52,981 nt of DNA. It comes from Geobacillus jurassicus NBRC 107829. Lineage in GTDB: Bacteria > Bacillota > Bacilli > Bacillales > Anoxybacillaceae. The notes under the pieces are model-generated. The model saw only the letters and a list, made by a program, of their open reading frames with translations, made no database searches and was not told where the DNA came from. How positions within the stretch are numbered: position 1 is the first letter of the stretch; each line of letters begins with the position of its first letter. Below, in pieces: positions 17,949 through 27,299 of the stretch. Both the position numbers and the translations under genes were made by a program. The DNA is taken from contig NZ_BCQG01000023.1 in NCBI RefSeq assembly GCF_001544315.1, positions 1-52,981 of the forward strand, written 5' to 3'.

Positions 17949-20429
17949 TTATTGCGCCTTTTTCATATACATGTACGCTGGAATCGTCGCCCATTTCGGC
18001 GTGTTGTGCTGCACTTTGGCGACGACGACGGTCATATCGTCCTCAATTTCCCCACCGCATTGGCGGATCACTTCTTCCATAATCAAATCGGCGACTTCTT
18101 GCGGGTCGTTCGTCTTTAATTCTTGAATTTTCCGCTTCATCCAAACATCATGATTTTCGACGTTCATCGGTCCTTCAAACACACCATCGCTCATCATAAT
18201 GAGCAAGTCTCCTGATTTCAGCTGCTCGGTGACGACGTCAAATTCTACTTCCTTAATAATGCCCATCGGCAAGTTGCTCGCTTCCACTTTCATCACTTTG
18301 TCGCCGCGCTTGATAAAGCTTGGCGTCGAGCCGATTTTCAAAAATTTCGTCGCCGCGTTTTGTAAGTCGATGATCGCCAAATCGAGCGTCGCATACATGT
18401 CTTCCGTCGTCCGCAGCGCCAGAATGGAGTTGATGGACTTAATGGCGATGGACTCATCCATTCCCGTCTGCAAAATCTTTTGCAACAGGCGCAACGTCTC
18501 GCGGCTTTCGTCATGCGCCCGCTCCCCGTTGCCCATGCCATCGCTGATGGCAACGGCGTACTTGCCGGTGGCAAGCTCAATCGTCGCATAGCTGTCGCCG
18601 GAAATGAATCCCCCTCCTTTAGCGGCGAACGCGACACCCGTTTCGACGACGAACGCTTTCGTCGAGCCGAAGGCGACGCGGCAGTAACCGTTCGGGTAGG
18701 CGGCGCACTCTTCGCGCTTGACGACGATCGTTTCCCCTAAGATGTCCGACAGCATCGGCGCAATCAATTTTTCACACTCGCCGCGCCCGTCGCAGTAAGG
18801 AATGCTCATCTCGATGTCGATGTTCCCTTTTTCCAAACTGTAAATGTCGACATGGCCGACTTCGATGCCGAACTCTTGCAGCGCATGGTAAATTTGCTCT
18901 TCTTGCAAATAGTGGTTTTCCTGTTCTTTTTGCATTTCTTTAGCAAAGTCATCCATCACTTGCGAAACGCCCAACAGCTGTTCAGCGACAAGTTTCCGGC
19001 TTTCGTGAATTTGCCGTTTGAGCTTGCGGTTAGCTTCATAAGCGACCATCTCTTTTTCGATCACGTCGACGACTTTGCCAGCCTTGACGCAATACCGCTC
19101 CCACTCGCGCAGCAACTGATGGTTTTGTCCTAACGTTTTTTCGTCCGCCTCGCGCATCATTTGCTTCATGTACGCATAGGTTGTACTAAAGTTGTCCGCC
19201 CAGCATTGCGCCTTCTTAAAGCACGTTTGGCATGTTTTTTCCGTAATCTCGCTCAAAAAATAGTCGACTTCACGATCGCTGTATTCATTGGCATCCGGAA
19301 GCGGTTCGGGTGAAAAGCTTTCCGCCAGCGCCTGAAAGACGTTGGAAAACTGCGATACGCGTTGCGCCGTCATATCGCGGATTTTCCGGACGTATTGCTG
19401 CTGCTCATTTATATATTCTGCCGTGCCGGGAATGTATTTGGCGATTTTCTCCGTCAGTGAACGGGATGTACCAAACAACAGCATAATAGCGATGCCGGAT
19501 TCAAGCAGCGTCGGGATGAGTTCAGTTTTCCCTTCGCCGTACAAGCCGAGCAGCAGCGTCGCAACGAGGAGACCAAACGCCACCCCGGGTTTTCTCCCTT
19601 CCTTCAACAGCCCTCCAAGCAGCCCGGCAAAAGAGAGCAAACTCATTTCCGACAAGTTGCCGACGTTCGCCAAGCTCAGCACAAGCCCGGTGACAACGCC
19701 GACGGTCGAGCCGGTCGCCGCCCCGGCGACAAACGCGAACAATAAAACGAGGTAGCGCGACATCACGTTCTCCAGCGATAAGCCATATATGGACCAGCCG
19801 ATCATCCCGGTCAACATCGAGGCAAGCAAAATGATCAACGAAATGATCTCTTCCGCCCGCAGCGCATGTTTATGCTTCCGCACCGTCAACAACGGGATGC
19901 TTTGCATAAAAATCAATGTCAATACAAGCGACAGCCCAGCCTCGACGACCGCCATGGCGACGCCGTAGACCGTCCGCTCCCCGAGCCAATAATAGGAGAT
20001 CAGCCATTTCGCGGAAAGAGACAGCACAAACACGACAAACGGAACGATTTTCAACGACTCGCTGATCACCCTCCGCACCCATCCGTAAATAAAGAGGAAG
20101 CCAAAAATGGAAACGCCGACAAACAGCGCCACATCAAACGACAGCGTCAAAGCGCCGGCCAACAGCGAAATCAACGCAAAAGCGGCCTTGTCGCGGCTCA
20201 GCATATAGACCGAGACGAAAAAAGGCAAAGCGAACGGAGTCAGCTTCGATAAAATCAACGCTCGTCCAAGCAAAAAGCCGACAAGGAGAAGCAAAAAACC
20301 TTGACGGATGAACAGATGGCCAAGTCGCAGTTTCACATGGCTCATCCAGCGCGACACCGTTGCCTGCGTGTCATGAATCGGCACTTCCGAAATGCTGCGG
20401 CGCACCGTCCTTCTTTCTACTCTTTCCAT
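17949..20429 (-). CDS. spoIIE: Stage II sporulation protein E (PP2C phosphatase)
   Basis: Dephosphorylates SpoIIAA at the asymmetric septum and thereby activates sigma-F in the forespore; also interacts with FtsZ. 826 residues: about ten transmembrane segments in the first 330 residues, a central region (330-590) and a C-terminal PP2C domain with DGMGNGERAHDES and MMSDGVFEGP metal-binding aspartates. The ATG follows GGAGAGGATCGGGA. The promoter at 20464-20496 has the Spo0A-type layout. The yabS and yabT genes follow. Confidence 0.97.
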   Translation of the reverse strand: MERVERRTVRRSISEVPIHDTQATVSRWMSHVKLRLGHLFIRQGFLLLLVGFLLGRALILSKLTPFALPFFVSVYMLSRDKAAFALISLLAGALTLSFDVALFVGVSIFGFLFIYGWVRRVISESLKIVPFVVFVLSLSAKWLISYYWLGERTVYGVAMAVVEAGLSLVLTLIFMQSIPLLTVRKHKHALRAEEIISLIILLASMLTGMIGWSIYGLSLENVMSRYLVLLFAFVAGAATGSTVGVVTGLVLSLANVGNLSEMSLLSFAGLLGGLLKEGRKPGVAFGLLVATLLLGLYGEGKTELIPTLLESGIAIMLLFGTSRSLTEKIAKYIPGTAEYINEQQQYVRKIRDMTAQRVSQFSNVFQALAESFSPEPLPDANEYSDREVDYFLSEITEKTCQTCFKKAQCWADNFSTTYAYMKQMMREADEKTLGQNHQLLREWERYCVKAGKVVDVIEKEMVAYEANRKLKRQIHESRKLVAEQLLGVSQVMDDFAKEMQKEQENHYLQEEQIYHALQEFGIEVGHVDIYSLEKGNIDIEMSIPYCDGRGECEKLIAPMLSDILGETIVVKREECAAYPNGYCRVAFGSTKAFVVETGVAFAAKGGGFISGDSYATIELATGKYAVAISDGMGNGERAHDESRETLRLLQKILQTGMDESIAIKSINSILALRTTEDMYATLDLAIIDLQNAATKFLKIGSTPSFIKRGDKVMKVEASNLPMGIIKEVEFDVVTEQLKSGDLLIMMSDGVFEGPMNVENHDVWMKRKIQELKTNDPQEVADLIMEEVIRQCGGEIEDDMTVVVAKVQHNTPKWATIPAYMYMKKAQ

Positions 20430-20463
20430 TCCCGATCCTCTCCTTTGCTTTCTATTACCCCCT

Positions 20464-20496
20464 ATTATATCGCCTGAATTGTCAGGAATTTGTCAA
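20464..20496 (-). promoter_or_regulatory. spoIIE promoter with 21-bp spacer
   Basis: TTGACA (20491-20496) and TATAAT (20464-20469), both perfect, but 21 bp apart. The B. subtilis spoIIE promoter is known for the same 21-bp spacing, which makes it dependent on Spo0A~P. A 0A-like box, CGTCGAA, lies upstream at 20522-20528, one mismatch from TGTCGAA. Confidence 0.88.
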
Positions 20497-20572
20497 AATC
20501 ACGGAGAAAAATAAAAAATCGTTCGACGTTTTCCACGGCAAAACATGGTCAACAGGCTTGTTCCGACAGAAA

Positions 20573-20618
20573 GAGACAAAAAAGAAAAACGAGCATGTCG
20601 CTTGATGGCGCATGCTCG
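20573..20618 (-). terminator. Terminator after tRNA-Glu
   Basis: CGAGCATG/CATGCTCG stem (20590-20597 with 20611-20618) followed by TTTTTCTTTTTT on the minus strand. Confidence 0.88.
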
Positions 20619-20625
20619 TTTGCGA

Positions 20626-20697
20626 TGACCCGTACGGGATTCGAACCCGTGTTACCGCCGTGAAAGGGCGGTGTCTTAACCACTTGACCAACGGGCC
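20626..20697 (-). tRNA. tRNA-Glu (UUC)
   Basis: Acceptor GGCCCGT pairs with ACGGGTC; anticodon loop CTTTCAC between CCGCC and GGCGG gives UUC. CCA is not encoded. Together with tRNA-Met it matches the B. subtilis trnSL-Met-Glu pair beside spoIIE. Confidence 0.96.
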
Positions 20698-20712
20698 GTT
20701 TTCAATGGTTGA

Positions 20713-20786
20713 TGGCGGTGGAGGGGATCGAACCCCCGACCTCACGGGTATGAACCGTACGCTCTAGCCAGCTGAGCTACACCGCC
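20713..20786 (-). tRNA. tRNA-Met (CAU), elongator
   Basis: Acceptor GGCGGTG pairs with CACCGCC; anticodon loop TTCATAC gives CAU. The fully paired first acceptor pair and overall sequence match the elongator Met tRNA, not the initiator or the lysidine-modified Ile tRNA. Confidence 0.94.
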
Positions 20787-20965
20787 GTGTGACAACAGTT
20801 AATATCATAACGGAGGAGATGACGATTGTCAATACATAGAGGCGAAAAATGCATTCTCTTGTTCCATATAGACTCTCATGACGAAAAAGGTTTCATCGCC
20901 ATTATCCTTCCGTGGGATGTTATCATGTCGGACATTTGAGAGCTCGAGTATTTTTACGATCGAAA

Positions 20966-20992
20966 CAAAAAAGCATCCATCGCGATGGATGC
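20966..20992 (-). terminator. Terminator after yabR
   Basis: Perfect palindrome GCATCCATCGCGATGGATGC (20973-20992) followed by TTTTTT on the minus strand. Confidence 0.9.
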
Positions 20993-21038
20993 TGGGTTCC
21001 TCTATTTGTCATCCTTCGAGCAATCTTTCAGCAGCAAG

Positions 21039-21434
21039 TTACCCCCGTCTCGCTCCACGACCTCCCCGCTTCGACTCCGTATGACGGCGCAACGATGCCA
21101 ATCGATCCTCACTCTCTTTTAAGAACCGGCTGATTTTTTGTTCCAAGCTGTCCGCCGCGGAGCGGTCGTTTCGGTGGCGCGGCCGCTGCGAAGAAGGCGT
21201 GTCTTTTGCTTTGCGGATGGACAAGCCGATTTTTCCATCTTGACCGACGTTGATGACTTTGACGTACACCATATCGCCGACTTTCAGATGATCGTTGATG
21301 TCTTTGACATAGTTATCGGCTACCTCGCTAATGTGAACGAGTCCAGTGACCCCCTCCGGCAGCTCCACAAACGCCCCAAATTTCGTAATGCCCGTGACCT
21401 TGCCTTGTAACTTGCTGCCTACTTCAATCGACAT
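21039..21434 (-). CDS. yabR: S1-domain RNA-binding protein YabR
   Basis: 131 residues. The first 75 form one S1/OB RNA-binding domain (GKVTGITKFGAFVELPEG, then GLVHISEVADNYVKDI and VGQDGKIGLSIRKA), related to general stress protein 13. The rest is basic and low-complexity, ending GGRGARRG. Its precise RNA targets are unknown. It has its own promoter (21482-21511) and terminator, so it is a single-gene unit. Confidence 0.93.
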   Translation of the reverse strand: MSIEVGSKLQGKVTGITKFGAFVELPEGVTGLVHISEVADNYVKDINDHLKVGDMVYVKVINVGQDGKIGLSIRKAKDTPSSQRPRHRNDRSAADSLEQKISRFLKESEDRLASLRRHTESKRGGRGARRG

Positions 21435-21481
21435 AAAAAAAGTGCTCCTCCTTAAAACGCTTTAAAGATGGTGTTTTTTTT

Positions 21482-21511
21482 ATTATAGCGAATGAAAAAA
21501 ATGCGTGTCAA
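21482..21511 (-). promoter_or_regulatory. sigma-A promoter of yabR
   Basis: TTGACA (21506-21511), 18-bp spacer, TATAAT (21482-21487). Both hexamers are perfect. Confidence 0.88.
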
Positions 21512-21517
21512 TATGAC

Positions 21518-21543
21518 GAACGCCCGTGTAAAACGGGCATTCG
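21518..21543 (-). terminator. Hairpin after divIC, weak terminator candidate
   Basis: GAATGCCCG/CGGGCGTTC can pair around TTTTACA on the minus strand, just after the divIC stop, but no U-tract follows; the next bases run into the yabR promoter. It may act in mRNA end formation rather than classical termination. Confidence 0.4.
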
Positions 21544-21552
21544 CAAGCATCC

Positions 21553-21924
21553 TTATTTTTCCGGCAAGACGAAAATGATTTCCCCATCTTTCGATAAGTA
21601 ATATTTTTTTCGCGCCAGCTCAGCGATGTAGTCATCATCATGCAGCTTTTTTATTTCCTCTTTCAGCTGCTTTTCCTGCCGGCCAAGCTTCGCGAGCTCC
21701 TCTTTCAGCTTTTGTTGCTCCGCCGTTTTCGCATTGATCGCCTTCGCCTGCGAATGCAAGGTGTAGACAAGTGCAGAGGCGAACATCGCAAACAATAACG
21801 ACCAAACAGCCAAACGGACAGCGACAGCCCGCCGCCTTCTCGCCGCCTTTTGCTTTTTCTCTTCATGCTCCGCCATATACGTCGACGACAGCTTCGTCAC
21901 GTTCGTTCTCCGGGGCACGTTCAT
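21553..21924 (-). CDS. divIC: Septum formation protein DivIC
   Basis: Bitopic divisome protein of the DivIC/FtsB family that works with FtsL and DivIB. 123 residues: short basic cytoplasmic N-terminus, one transmembrane helix (about 38-58, AVWSLLFAMFASALVYTL), then a coiled coil (AEQQKLKEELAKLGRQEKQL) and the C-terminal RKKYYLSKDGEIIF typical of the family. AGAGGTG precedes the ATG; the upstream extension of the frame overlaps the end of yabQ and is not expected to be translated. Confidence 0.94.
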   Translation of the reverse strand: MNVPRRTNVTKLSSTYMAEHEEKKQKAARRRRAVAVRLAVWSLLFAMFASALVYTLHSQAKAINAKTAEQQKLKEELAKLGRQEKQLKEEIKKLHDDDYIAELARKKYYLSKDGEIIFVLPEK

Positions 21925-21940
21925 CGTGTTTACACCTCTT

Positions 21941-22573
21941 TTACTCGCGCCATTTCGCAAGCCACATGCTTATTTTCTCTTTTGTATTCTTGATTTGTCC
22001 AGCAAATCCTTTTAAACGGCGAAAAAATTTTCCCACCCCGTCTCGTCTTGGCGGCGGCACCCGCCGCCAAATGATGATGCCCGTCCACCGCAGCGGGGCG
22101 AACAAAAGGCAGATCGTCTTCCAAGCGGCAAGCAGCAGAAACCGGGCGATCCACAACAAAAGCCGCCAGGCGAACAATAGAAGCGCCAGCGCCATTTGCC
22201 CAAGGAGAACGAGCGGGCGAATGATCATGACGCGGAACAGCTGAGCGAGCGCCTGTCCGAACCGTACTGCCAGCCCAATGAGCCACTCAAGCACACGAAC
22301 ATACCAGGAGCGGAGCAGACTTTGGTACGCCGCATACCCGCATAAAAGCGCCAAAAAAAGATAAAAGCGAAGCTCGCCTTCATTGACGAGCAGAAGAACA
22401 TAAAACACGATGAACGCCTGCACTGTCCAGAACAGCACGTCGTTCACAAAGACGAGCCAATGCGCCCGCTCATGCCGCTTAAACAGCCGGCTGTACGCAT
22501 CCCACGCCATGCCGAGCCAGCCTCCCATGCCGATCATCGCCAGCATGGTGTATAGCTGCAGGCTGACATTCAT
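21941..22573 (-). CDS. yabQ: Spore cortex/coat membrane protein YabQ
   Basis: 210 residues with several transmembrane segments in the first half (residues 5-20, 45-65, 68-88 and 110-155), then a basic C-terminal tail. YabQ and YabP are mother-cell proteins needed for a normal spore cortex or coat in B. subtilis. The start overlaps the yabP stop as ATGA, showing coupling. The family is recognised from gene order and general sequence. Confidence 0.9.
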   Translation of the reverse strand: MNVSLQLYTMLAMIGMGGWLGMAWDAYSRLFKRHERAHWLVFVNDVLFWTVQAFIVFYVLLLVNEGELRFYLFLALLCGYAAYQSLLRSWYVRVLEWLIGLAVRFGQALAQLFRVMIIRPLVLLGQMALALLLFAWRLLLWIARFLLLAAWKTICLLFAPLRWTGIIIWRRVPPPRRDGVGKFFRRLKGFAGQIKNTKEKISMWLAKWRE

Positions 22574-22875
22574 TTGAACAACTTGCTAAAGAATCCTTTA
22601 GCCTTCTCCTGATGGTCGTCTAAATAAACGAGGTCAAAAATGCGTCCTTTAATCGAAACGACGCCTTTGTCGACATCCAAGTTTTTCATTTGCAAGTTTT
22701 GCCCGCGGATCGCCAAAAAGCCCATGACCGTTTCAAGCAAAAATTCTTCATTGTCAAAGCTCTCGACTTGTTTCACCCCGGTGATGTCAAGAAGACGCCG
22801 GCCACGCATAATCACATCATGTTCCTGGACCAGGCCTTTGTTCGTACTTCCGCTGAATTCATCGTGTCGGTTCAT
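22570..22875 (-). CDS. yabP: Sporulation protein YabP
   Basis: 101 residues, soluble, YabP/YqfC fold. Conserved segments are GRRLLDITGVKQVESFDNEE and MGFLAIRGQNLQMKNLDVDKG. It should be expressed in the mother cell; a sigma-E-like promoter is at 22953-22981. GGGGGATGAAAC precedes the ATG. Confidence 0.92.
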   Translation of the reverse strand: MNRHDEFSGSTNKGLVQEHDVIMRGRRLLDITGVKQVESFDNEEFLLETVMGFLAIRGQNLQMKNLDVDKGVVSIKGRIFDLVYLDDHQEKAKGFFSKLFK

Positions 22876-22952
22876 GTTTCATCCCCCGCATTTCCATTTA
22901 GTAATGAACGCCGTCAAGGCCAATCGCCTTTTCTCACCCGTTGTTTGTACCA

Positions 22953-22981
22953 TATGTATGTCAGCGGGGAATGGTTTAGAA
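22953..22981 (-). promoter_or_regulatory. Candidate sigma-E promoter of yabP-yabQ
   Basis: CATACATA (22953-22960) resembles the sigma-E -10 (CATACAnT, last base differs); TTCTAAA (22975-22981) lies 14 bp upstream as a moderate -35. Mother-cell expression of yabP in B. subtilis supports it. Confidence 0.45.
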
Positions 22982-22998
22982 CAAGCCTGCAGGACAAA

Positions 22999-23280
22999 TT
23001 AAACGTCGTCTTGTTCCGATGCCGGAGCGGTCCGTTCTTCACGGATCAATTCGTACAGACCGGCAGCGTCCTCTTTTTTTGTTGTCTCTTTTAGATCCGT
23101 CACTTTTACCGTTACCCGCTTTTGCCCAAATTGAATCGTCAATTCGTCGCCGACTTTCACATCAGAACTCGCTTTGGCGACATGGCCGTTGATCCACACT
23201 CTTCCTTGATCAGCGATTTCCTTCGCCAGCGTGCGGCGTTTGATGAGACGGGACACTTTTAAAAATTTATCAAGACGCAT
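22999..23280 (-). CDS. rqcP: S4-domain ribosome quality control factor RqcP
   Basis: 93-residue heat-shock-like S4 RNA-binding protein (Hsp15 family). It stabilises tRNA on stalled 50S subunits during C-terminal alanine tailing with RqcH. The S4 fold is [20 protein letters not shown] then [20 protein letters not shown]. The ATG giving [10 protein letters not shown] is chosen; the frame upstream overlaps mazG. The mazG-rqcP spacing is 14 bp. Old name yabO. Confidence 0.94.
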   Translation of the reverse strand: MRLDKFLKVSRLIKRRTLAKEIADQGRVWINGHVAKASSDVKVGDELTIQFGQKRVTVKVTDLKETTKKEDAAGLYELIREERTAPASEQDDV

Positions 23281-23294
23281 GCATGATCCCCCTA

Positions 23295-24752
23295 TCATTC
23301 ATTTTCTTTAGCTTCTTCCCAAAAGCGGTCAAGCTCGGCAAGCGAAAACGAAGTGATCGGCCGGCCGCTTTTTCGCACTTGTTCCTCAATATAGGCGAAA
23401 CGGCGGGCAAATTTGTCGTTCGCCATTTGCAGTGCTTCTTCCGGCTGAATTCCGTAATAACGGGCTAGGTTGATGAGCGCAAACAACAGATCGCCAAATT
23501 CGCCGACAAGCCGATCGCGGCGGCCGCCGGACGTTTCGGTTCGAAACTCCGCCATTTCTTCTTCGACTTTTTGCCAGATCGGTGCGGCGTCATCCCAGTC
23601 AAACCCGACTTTCGCTGCTTTTTTCTGCAGCTCATACGCCCGCATCGTCCCCGGCAAACTTTTCGGAATGTCGGCAAGAATTGATTCCGGCCGTCCGCCT
23701 CCCTTTTCTTTCTCTTTGATCTTCTCCCAGTTGGCAACGACTTGTTCAGCCGTCTCAGCCGTGACATCACCAAACACGTGCGGATGGCGGCGGATCATTT
23801 TCGCCGTCAGCGTGCGGATGACGTCGTCGATCGAAAACACCCCGCGGTCAGCGCCAATTTGCGCATGGAGCATTACTTGCAGCAATACATCGCCGAGCTC
23901 TTCGACCATATGGTCATCGTCGTCCTCATCAATCGCTTCAAGCAGCTCATACGCCTCCTCAAGCAAATAGCGTTTCAGCGATGCATGCGTCTGTTTCCGG
24001 TCCCACGGACAGCCGTTCGGCCCTCGGAGCGTCGCGATGACGCGGCGCAGCGTCTCAAACCGGTGATAAAGCAACGGCTCATCCTTCACCGGCGGCACAT
24101 AGACGCTTGTCAAGTTGTCAAGCGCCGTTTGGCGATCCAGTTCATAAAGCGGCACGCGCTTCACTTGCTCATCCTTCGTGCCCGCTGCGGTGACAATGTA
24201 GACCGGGTAATTGTCAGGAAGCTGCTCCATCAAGGAAAGCTTCACGTTCGAGGCAACAAACGAATCATACACTTGGCAAAAGACCGTATGAAGCGAAGGC
24301 GACCACTCTTCATCGTGAAACGCAGTCGCATCCAACAGCTGAAATCCTTCAATCGGATCGATGCGCACCGCCGCAAACAGCGCATCCAAAAAGCTTTGGC
24401 CGCCTTGGATGACGATTCGGCAGACGCCGCGCCGCTCGGCTTCGAAAAGAAGCTGCACCGTCCGCTCGGCGACAAGCGGATGGCCGGGAACAGCGTAAAA
24501 CACATCGCCGCGCTTCGCCTGTTCCGTCAATCGATCGACGATTTCGGCGTACACATCAGCAAACTGCTCATGCTTTTCATACACTTCATCAAATGACGTA
24601 AACGCAATTCCTTCCTCTTCAAGCCATTTTACCGCCGGGTGTTCTTTCGTCCGCAAAAAGAGCGGATGCGCCTGTTTTAGCTTTCGATACACGCCGACCG
24701 GCAGCTGTTCCACATCTCCGGCGCCAAGACCGAACACATAAATCGTATTCAT
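23295..24752 (-). CDS. mazG: YabN: tetrapyrrole-methylase-like domain fused to MazG NTP pyrophosphohydrolase
   Basis: 485 residues. The N-terminal part (about 1-215) has the SAM/tetrapyrrole methylase fold ([38 protein letters not shown]), probably without known methylation activity. The C-terminal part is a double MazG module: [20 protein letters not shown] with the EExxE metal site [10 protein letters not shown] and [16 protein letters not shown], then a second repeat ending [17 protein letters not shown]. MazG hydrolyses noncanonical NTPs. The fused form is usual in Bacilli. It follows yabM by six bp. Confidence 0.94.
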   Translation of the reverse strand: MNTIYVFGLGAGDVEQLPVGVYRKLKQAHPLFLRTKEHPAVKWLEEEGIAFTSFDEVYEKHEQFADVYAEIVDRLTEQAKRGDVFYAVPGHPLVAERTVQLLFEAERRGVCRIVIQGGQSFLDALFAAVRIDPIEGFQLLDATAFHDEEWSPSLHTVFCQVYDSFVASNVKLSLMEQLPDNYPVYIVTAAGTKDEQVKRVPLYELDRQTALDNLTSVYVPPVKDEPLLYHRFETLRRVIATLRGPNGCPWDRKQTHASLKRYLLEEAYELLEAIDEDDDDHMVEELGDVLLQVMLHAQIGADRGVFSIDDVIRTLTAKMIRRHPHVFGDVTAETAEQVVANWEKIKEKEKGGGRPESILADIPKSLPGTMRAYELQKKAAKVGFDWDDAAPIWQKVEEEMAEFRTETSGGRRDRLVGEFGDLLFALINLARYYGIQPEEALQMANDKFARRFAYIEEQVRKSGRPITSFSLAELDRFWEEAKENE

Positions 24753-24758
24753 CGCCGA

Positions 24759-26309
24759 TCACCTGCCCCCTAATCGTAGACGAAATTTATTGGCCAACGG
24801 CAAAGCAGCCAACTCCTGTTCAGAAAAAACACGGCCTTTCACAATGCACGCAAGATAGACGACAGCACCAATGGCAACCCCGCCAAGCGCCTCGGCGGCC
24901 GCCCATAGGCGCTCCCCTCCGGAAGCGTCCATCAGCCATACATACCCTTGCAGCACAGCGACCATCACAACAGCCGCCTTTATGGTTGGGTACACGTACT
25001 TCCCGCCCATCATCCGATATTCCCGCGGCAACGAAGCGTATAAAAAGCCCGCCATAAGTGCATAAGCGCCCGTCGTCGCCGCGGCGGCGCCAAGCGCCCC
25101 GCTCAATGGAGCAAGCCAATGCATGAGCACGATTTTCCCCGCCACCGCCAGCGCCACGCCCGCAGCGGCCCTCCATTCCCTTTCCATTCCTTGCAACAAT
25201 GCAGAGGCGGTCAACGCGATCGTCGTAAAAAAGACGGAGGCGGACAAAACAGCAAGCATTGCTGAGCCATATTCATTTTCAAACAACATCGCATTGATCG
25301 GTCGAATAAGGCAAATGAGCCCTAACGAAGCGCCAAGCCCAATGACAACAGCGAGCCGGATGGACAACGCTCCATAGGCGAAAGCGACGACTTGGCGGCG
25401 GGAACTGGAAATAAACGGAACAAGCGCCAATGAAAACGACGTGCCGACGACCGTGCCGAGCTGAATGAGCGGCTGACCGCGGTCGTACACTCCTTTTAGC
25501 CGCTGCACCTCGTCGAGCCTTGCCCCTGCTTCCTGTAGAAGCGGAACGAATAAAAATGAATCGACGAGTGGAATCAGCGTCAACGCCATATTCGTCAAGC
25601 AAATGACTGTCCCAGCCGTCAATAAACGCCGTCCCACCTGTCGATCCCAAGCCGGCGGCGTGCGGCCCGTCGTTTTTAGCCTCCGGCGCCGAGACAGACA
25701 GAAAAGCAAAATGAGAAGCGCCGCCGCCATGCCTACTAGCGTCCCAGCGACCGCCGCCATGCCGCAAGCATAGACGTCGGCGCCGCGCTGCACCGCCCCA
25801 TACGACAGCCCTAAAATCGCCGCCACCCGCACGAACTGCTCGCCGACCTGAGACGCCGCCGTCGGCGTCATATCATGCCGCCCTTGGAAATAGCCGCGCA
25901 ACAACGCGATGGGCGGAAACAGCAAAAACGAAAACGAAAGCAAGCGCACGAGCGGCGCAAGCCGTCTGTCGCCCATCGCCGCGGCAATCACCCCCGCCCC
26001 TAGGTACAGCGTGGCGAACAAGATGGCGCCAAGGATGCTTAACACCAACAAGGCAGCGCGCACAACAGCCGCAGCCCCCGCTTCATCCCGTTCCGCCAGC
26101 CGCTCGGCGACAAGCTTCGAGACAGCAACCGGATAACCGGTCAGCGAGAGCGCGACGACGATGCCATAAATCGGGTACACTTGTTGATAAATATAAAAAC
26201 CAATGTCCCCCACCATATTTTGGTACGGAACACGGTACAAAGCGCTGAACAGTTTCGCCGTCAAAGCGGCGGCCGTTAAGATCGCCGCCCCTTTCCATAC
26301 GTTTCCCAT
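24759..26309 (-). CDS. yabM: MOP-superfamily flippase YabM (polysaccharide/lipid II type)
   Basis: 516 residues with about 14 predicted transmembrane helices, beginning MGNVWKGAAILTAAALTAKL. It belongs to the MATE/PST/SpoVB flippase group (YFQGRHDMTPTAASQVGEQF, VPLVDSFLFVPLL). The B. subtilis homologue YabM is a SpoVB/MurJ-like protein; the substrate is not settled. GAGAGGAGAAACCGT precedes the ATG. The longer open frame upstream lacks family similarity. Confidence 0.9.
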   Translation of the reverse strand: MGNVWKGAAILTAAALTAKLFSALYRVPYQNMVGDIGFYIYQQVYPIYGIVVALSLTGYPVAVSKLVAERLAERDEAGAAAVVRAALLVLSILGAILFATLYLGAGVIAAAMGDRRLAPLVRLLSFSFLLFPPIALLRGYFQGRHDMTPTAASQVGEQFVRVAAILGLSYGAVQRGADVYACGMAAVAGTLVGMAAALLILLFCLSRRRRLKTTGRTPPAWDRQVGRRLLTAGTVICLTNMALTLIPLVDSFLFVPLLQEAGARLDEVQRLKGVYDRGQPLIQLGTVVGTSFSLALVPFISSSRRQVVAFAYGALSIRLAVVIGLGASLGLICLIRPINAMLFENEYGSAMLAVLSASVFFTTIALTASALLQGMEREWRAAAGVALAVAGKIVLMHWLAPLSGALGAAAATTGAYALMAGFLYASLPREYRMMGGKYVYPTIKAAVVMVAVLQGYVWLMDASGGERLWAAAEALGGVAIGAVVYLACIVKGRVFSEQELAALPLANKFRLRLGGR

Positions 26310-26513
26310 ACGGTTTCTCCTCTCGCATAGACAACCCGCCCAACCTAAACGCCGGAAGCGATAGAAGCCGCCGGGCGCCCCATTGGCTACGCTCGATATT
26401 ATAACGCAACTTTGGCCCGCTGGACAAAGGCGATGGTCGGCCGGCATAGCCTACACGCCGTTCCGCAAGCCGGAGAACGGTGAAGGAATTCAAAATCTCC
26501 CATTAGGTTGGAC

Positions 26514-26543
26514 GGAAAAAAAGGCAGCCTAGGAAGCTGCCTT
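26514..26543 (-). terminator. Terminator after spoVT
   Basis: AAGGCAGC-TT and AGGCTGCCTT arms (26521-26543) followed by a T run on the minus strand. Confidence 0.85.
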
Positions 26544-26553
26544 GTCGTTTCAC

Positions 26554-27090
26554 CTATTGTTCCATTTGCCGAGCCAAAAAGCTGGCGGCCGTTTCCACTG
26601 CTTTATGTTCCACTTCACCGAGCGTTTTTTCACGCGATAAAATGATGACCGCTCCGATCGGATCGCCGTTGGCGACAATCGGGCCGATCGTGTATGACTT
26701 CAGCGTTTCTGTCATCCCGTCAACGAGCTCGACGTCCCCCTCCTCCGTATGGAGGATGGAATTGCGCTCTTGCATCGCTTTTTCCACCAACGGGCTGACG
26801 CTTTTGTTCATATACTCTTTTTTCGAAACGCCGGCGACAGCGATGTATACATCGCGGTCGCAAATGAGCACAGGCTGGCCGAGGCTGTCAAACAGCGCTT
26901 CGGCGTACTCTTTGGCAAAGTCGCCTAATTCACTGATCGGCGAATATTTTTTCAAAATGACTTCTCCATCGCGGTCAACAAATATTTCGAGCGGATCTCC
27001 CTCGCGAATGCGCAACGTTCTGCGAATTTCCTTCGGAATGACAACTCTTCCCAAATCATCGATACGACGAACAATACCGGTTGCTTTCAT
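26554..27090 (-). CDS. spoVT: Stage V sporulation regulator SpoVT
   Basis: Forespore transcription factor modulating sigma-G genes. 178 residues: N-terminal AbrB-type swapped-hairpin DNA-binding domain (MKATGIVRRIDDLGRVVIPK to about residue 50), C-terminal GAF-like domain. It is a paralogue of AbrB at 46066. The ATG at 27090 gives the family N-terminus; the open frame upstream is the transcript leader. A sigma-G promoter is at 27175-27203. Confidence 0.96.
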   Translation of the reverse strand: MKATGIVRRIDDLGRVVIPKEIRRTLRIREGDPLEIFVDRDGEVILKKYSPISELGDFAKEYAEALFDSLGQPVLICDRDVYIAVAGVSKKEYMNKSVSPLVEKAMQERNSILHTEEGDVELVDGMTETLKSYTIGPIVANGDPIGAVIILSREKTLGEVEHKAVETAASFLARQMEQ

Positions 27091-27174
27091 GCCTTGTATA
27101 CCCTCACTTTCATCTAGGATTTGAAGGATACTCCGATGAACCCTTTGTAATGGGGAATTCACCATTGTTGTCAT

Positions 27175-27203
27175 TAGTATCCTTCACAATCCACGTTCTA
27201 TAC
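27175..27203 (-). promoter_or_regulatory. sigma-G promoter of spoVT
   Basis: GTATA (27199-27203), 17-bp spacer, GATACTA (27175-27181; consensus CATACTA, one mismatch). Forespore expression from sigma-G is established for B. subtilis spoVT. The leader is about 75-80 nt. Confidence 0.75.
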
Positions 27204-27299
27204 GTGATGAAAGTGATTTCGGCCATTTTAGATAAAATTGCCCATCCTTCATTATCGCCACAGGCAGGAAACGATAAACATCATAAAATTTTTTCCTGA

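Noticed and set aside
23742-24596. 284-codon plus-strand ORF within mazG
   Set aside because: Antisense shadow caused by high GC; no promoter, ribosome-binding site or family match.
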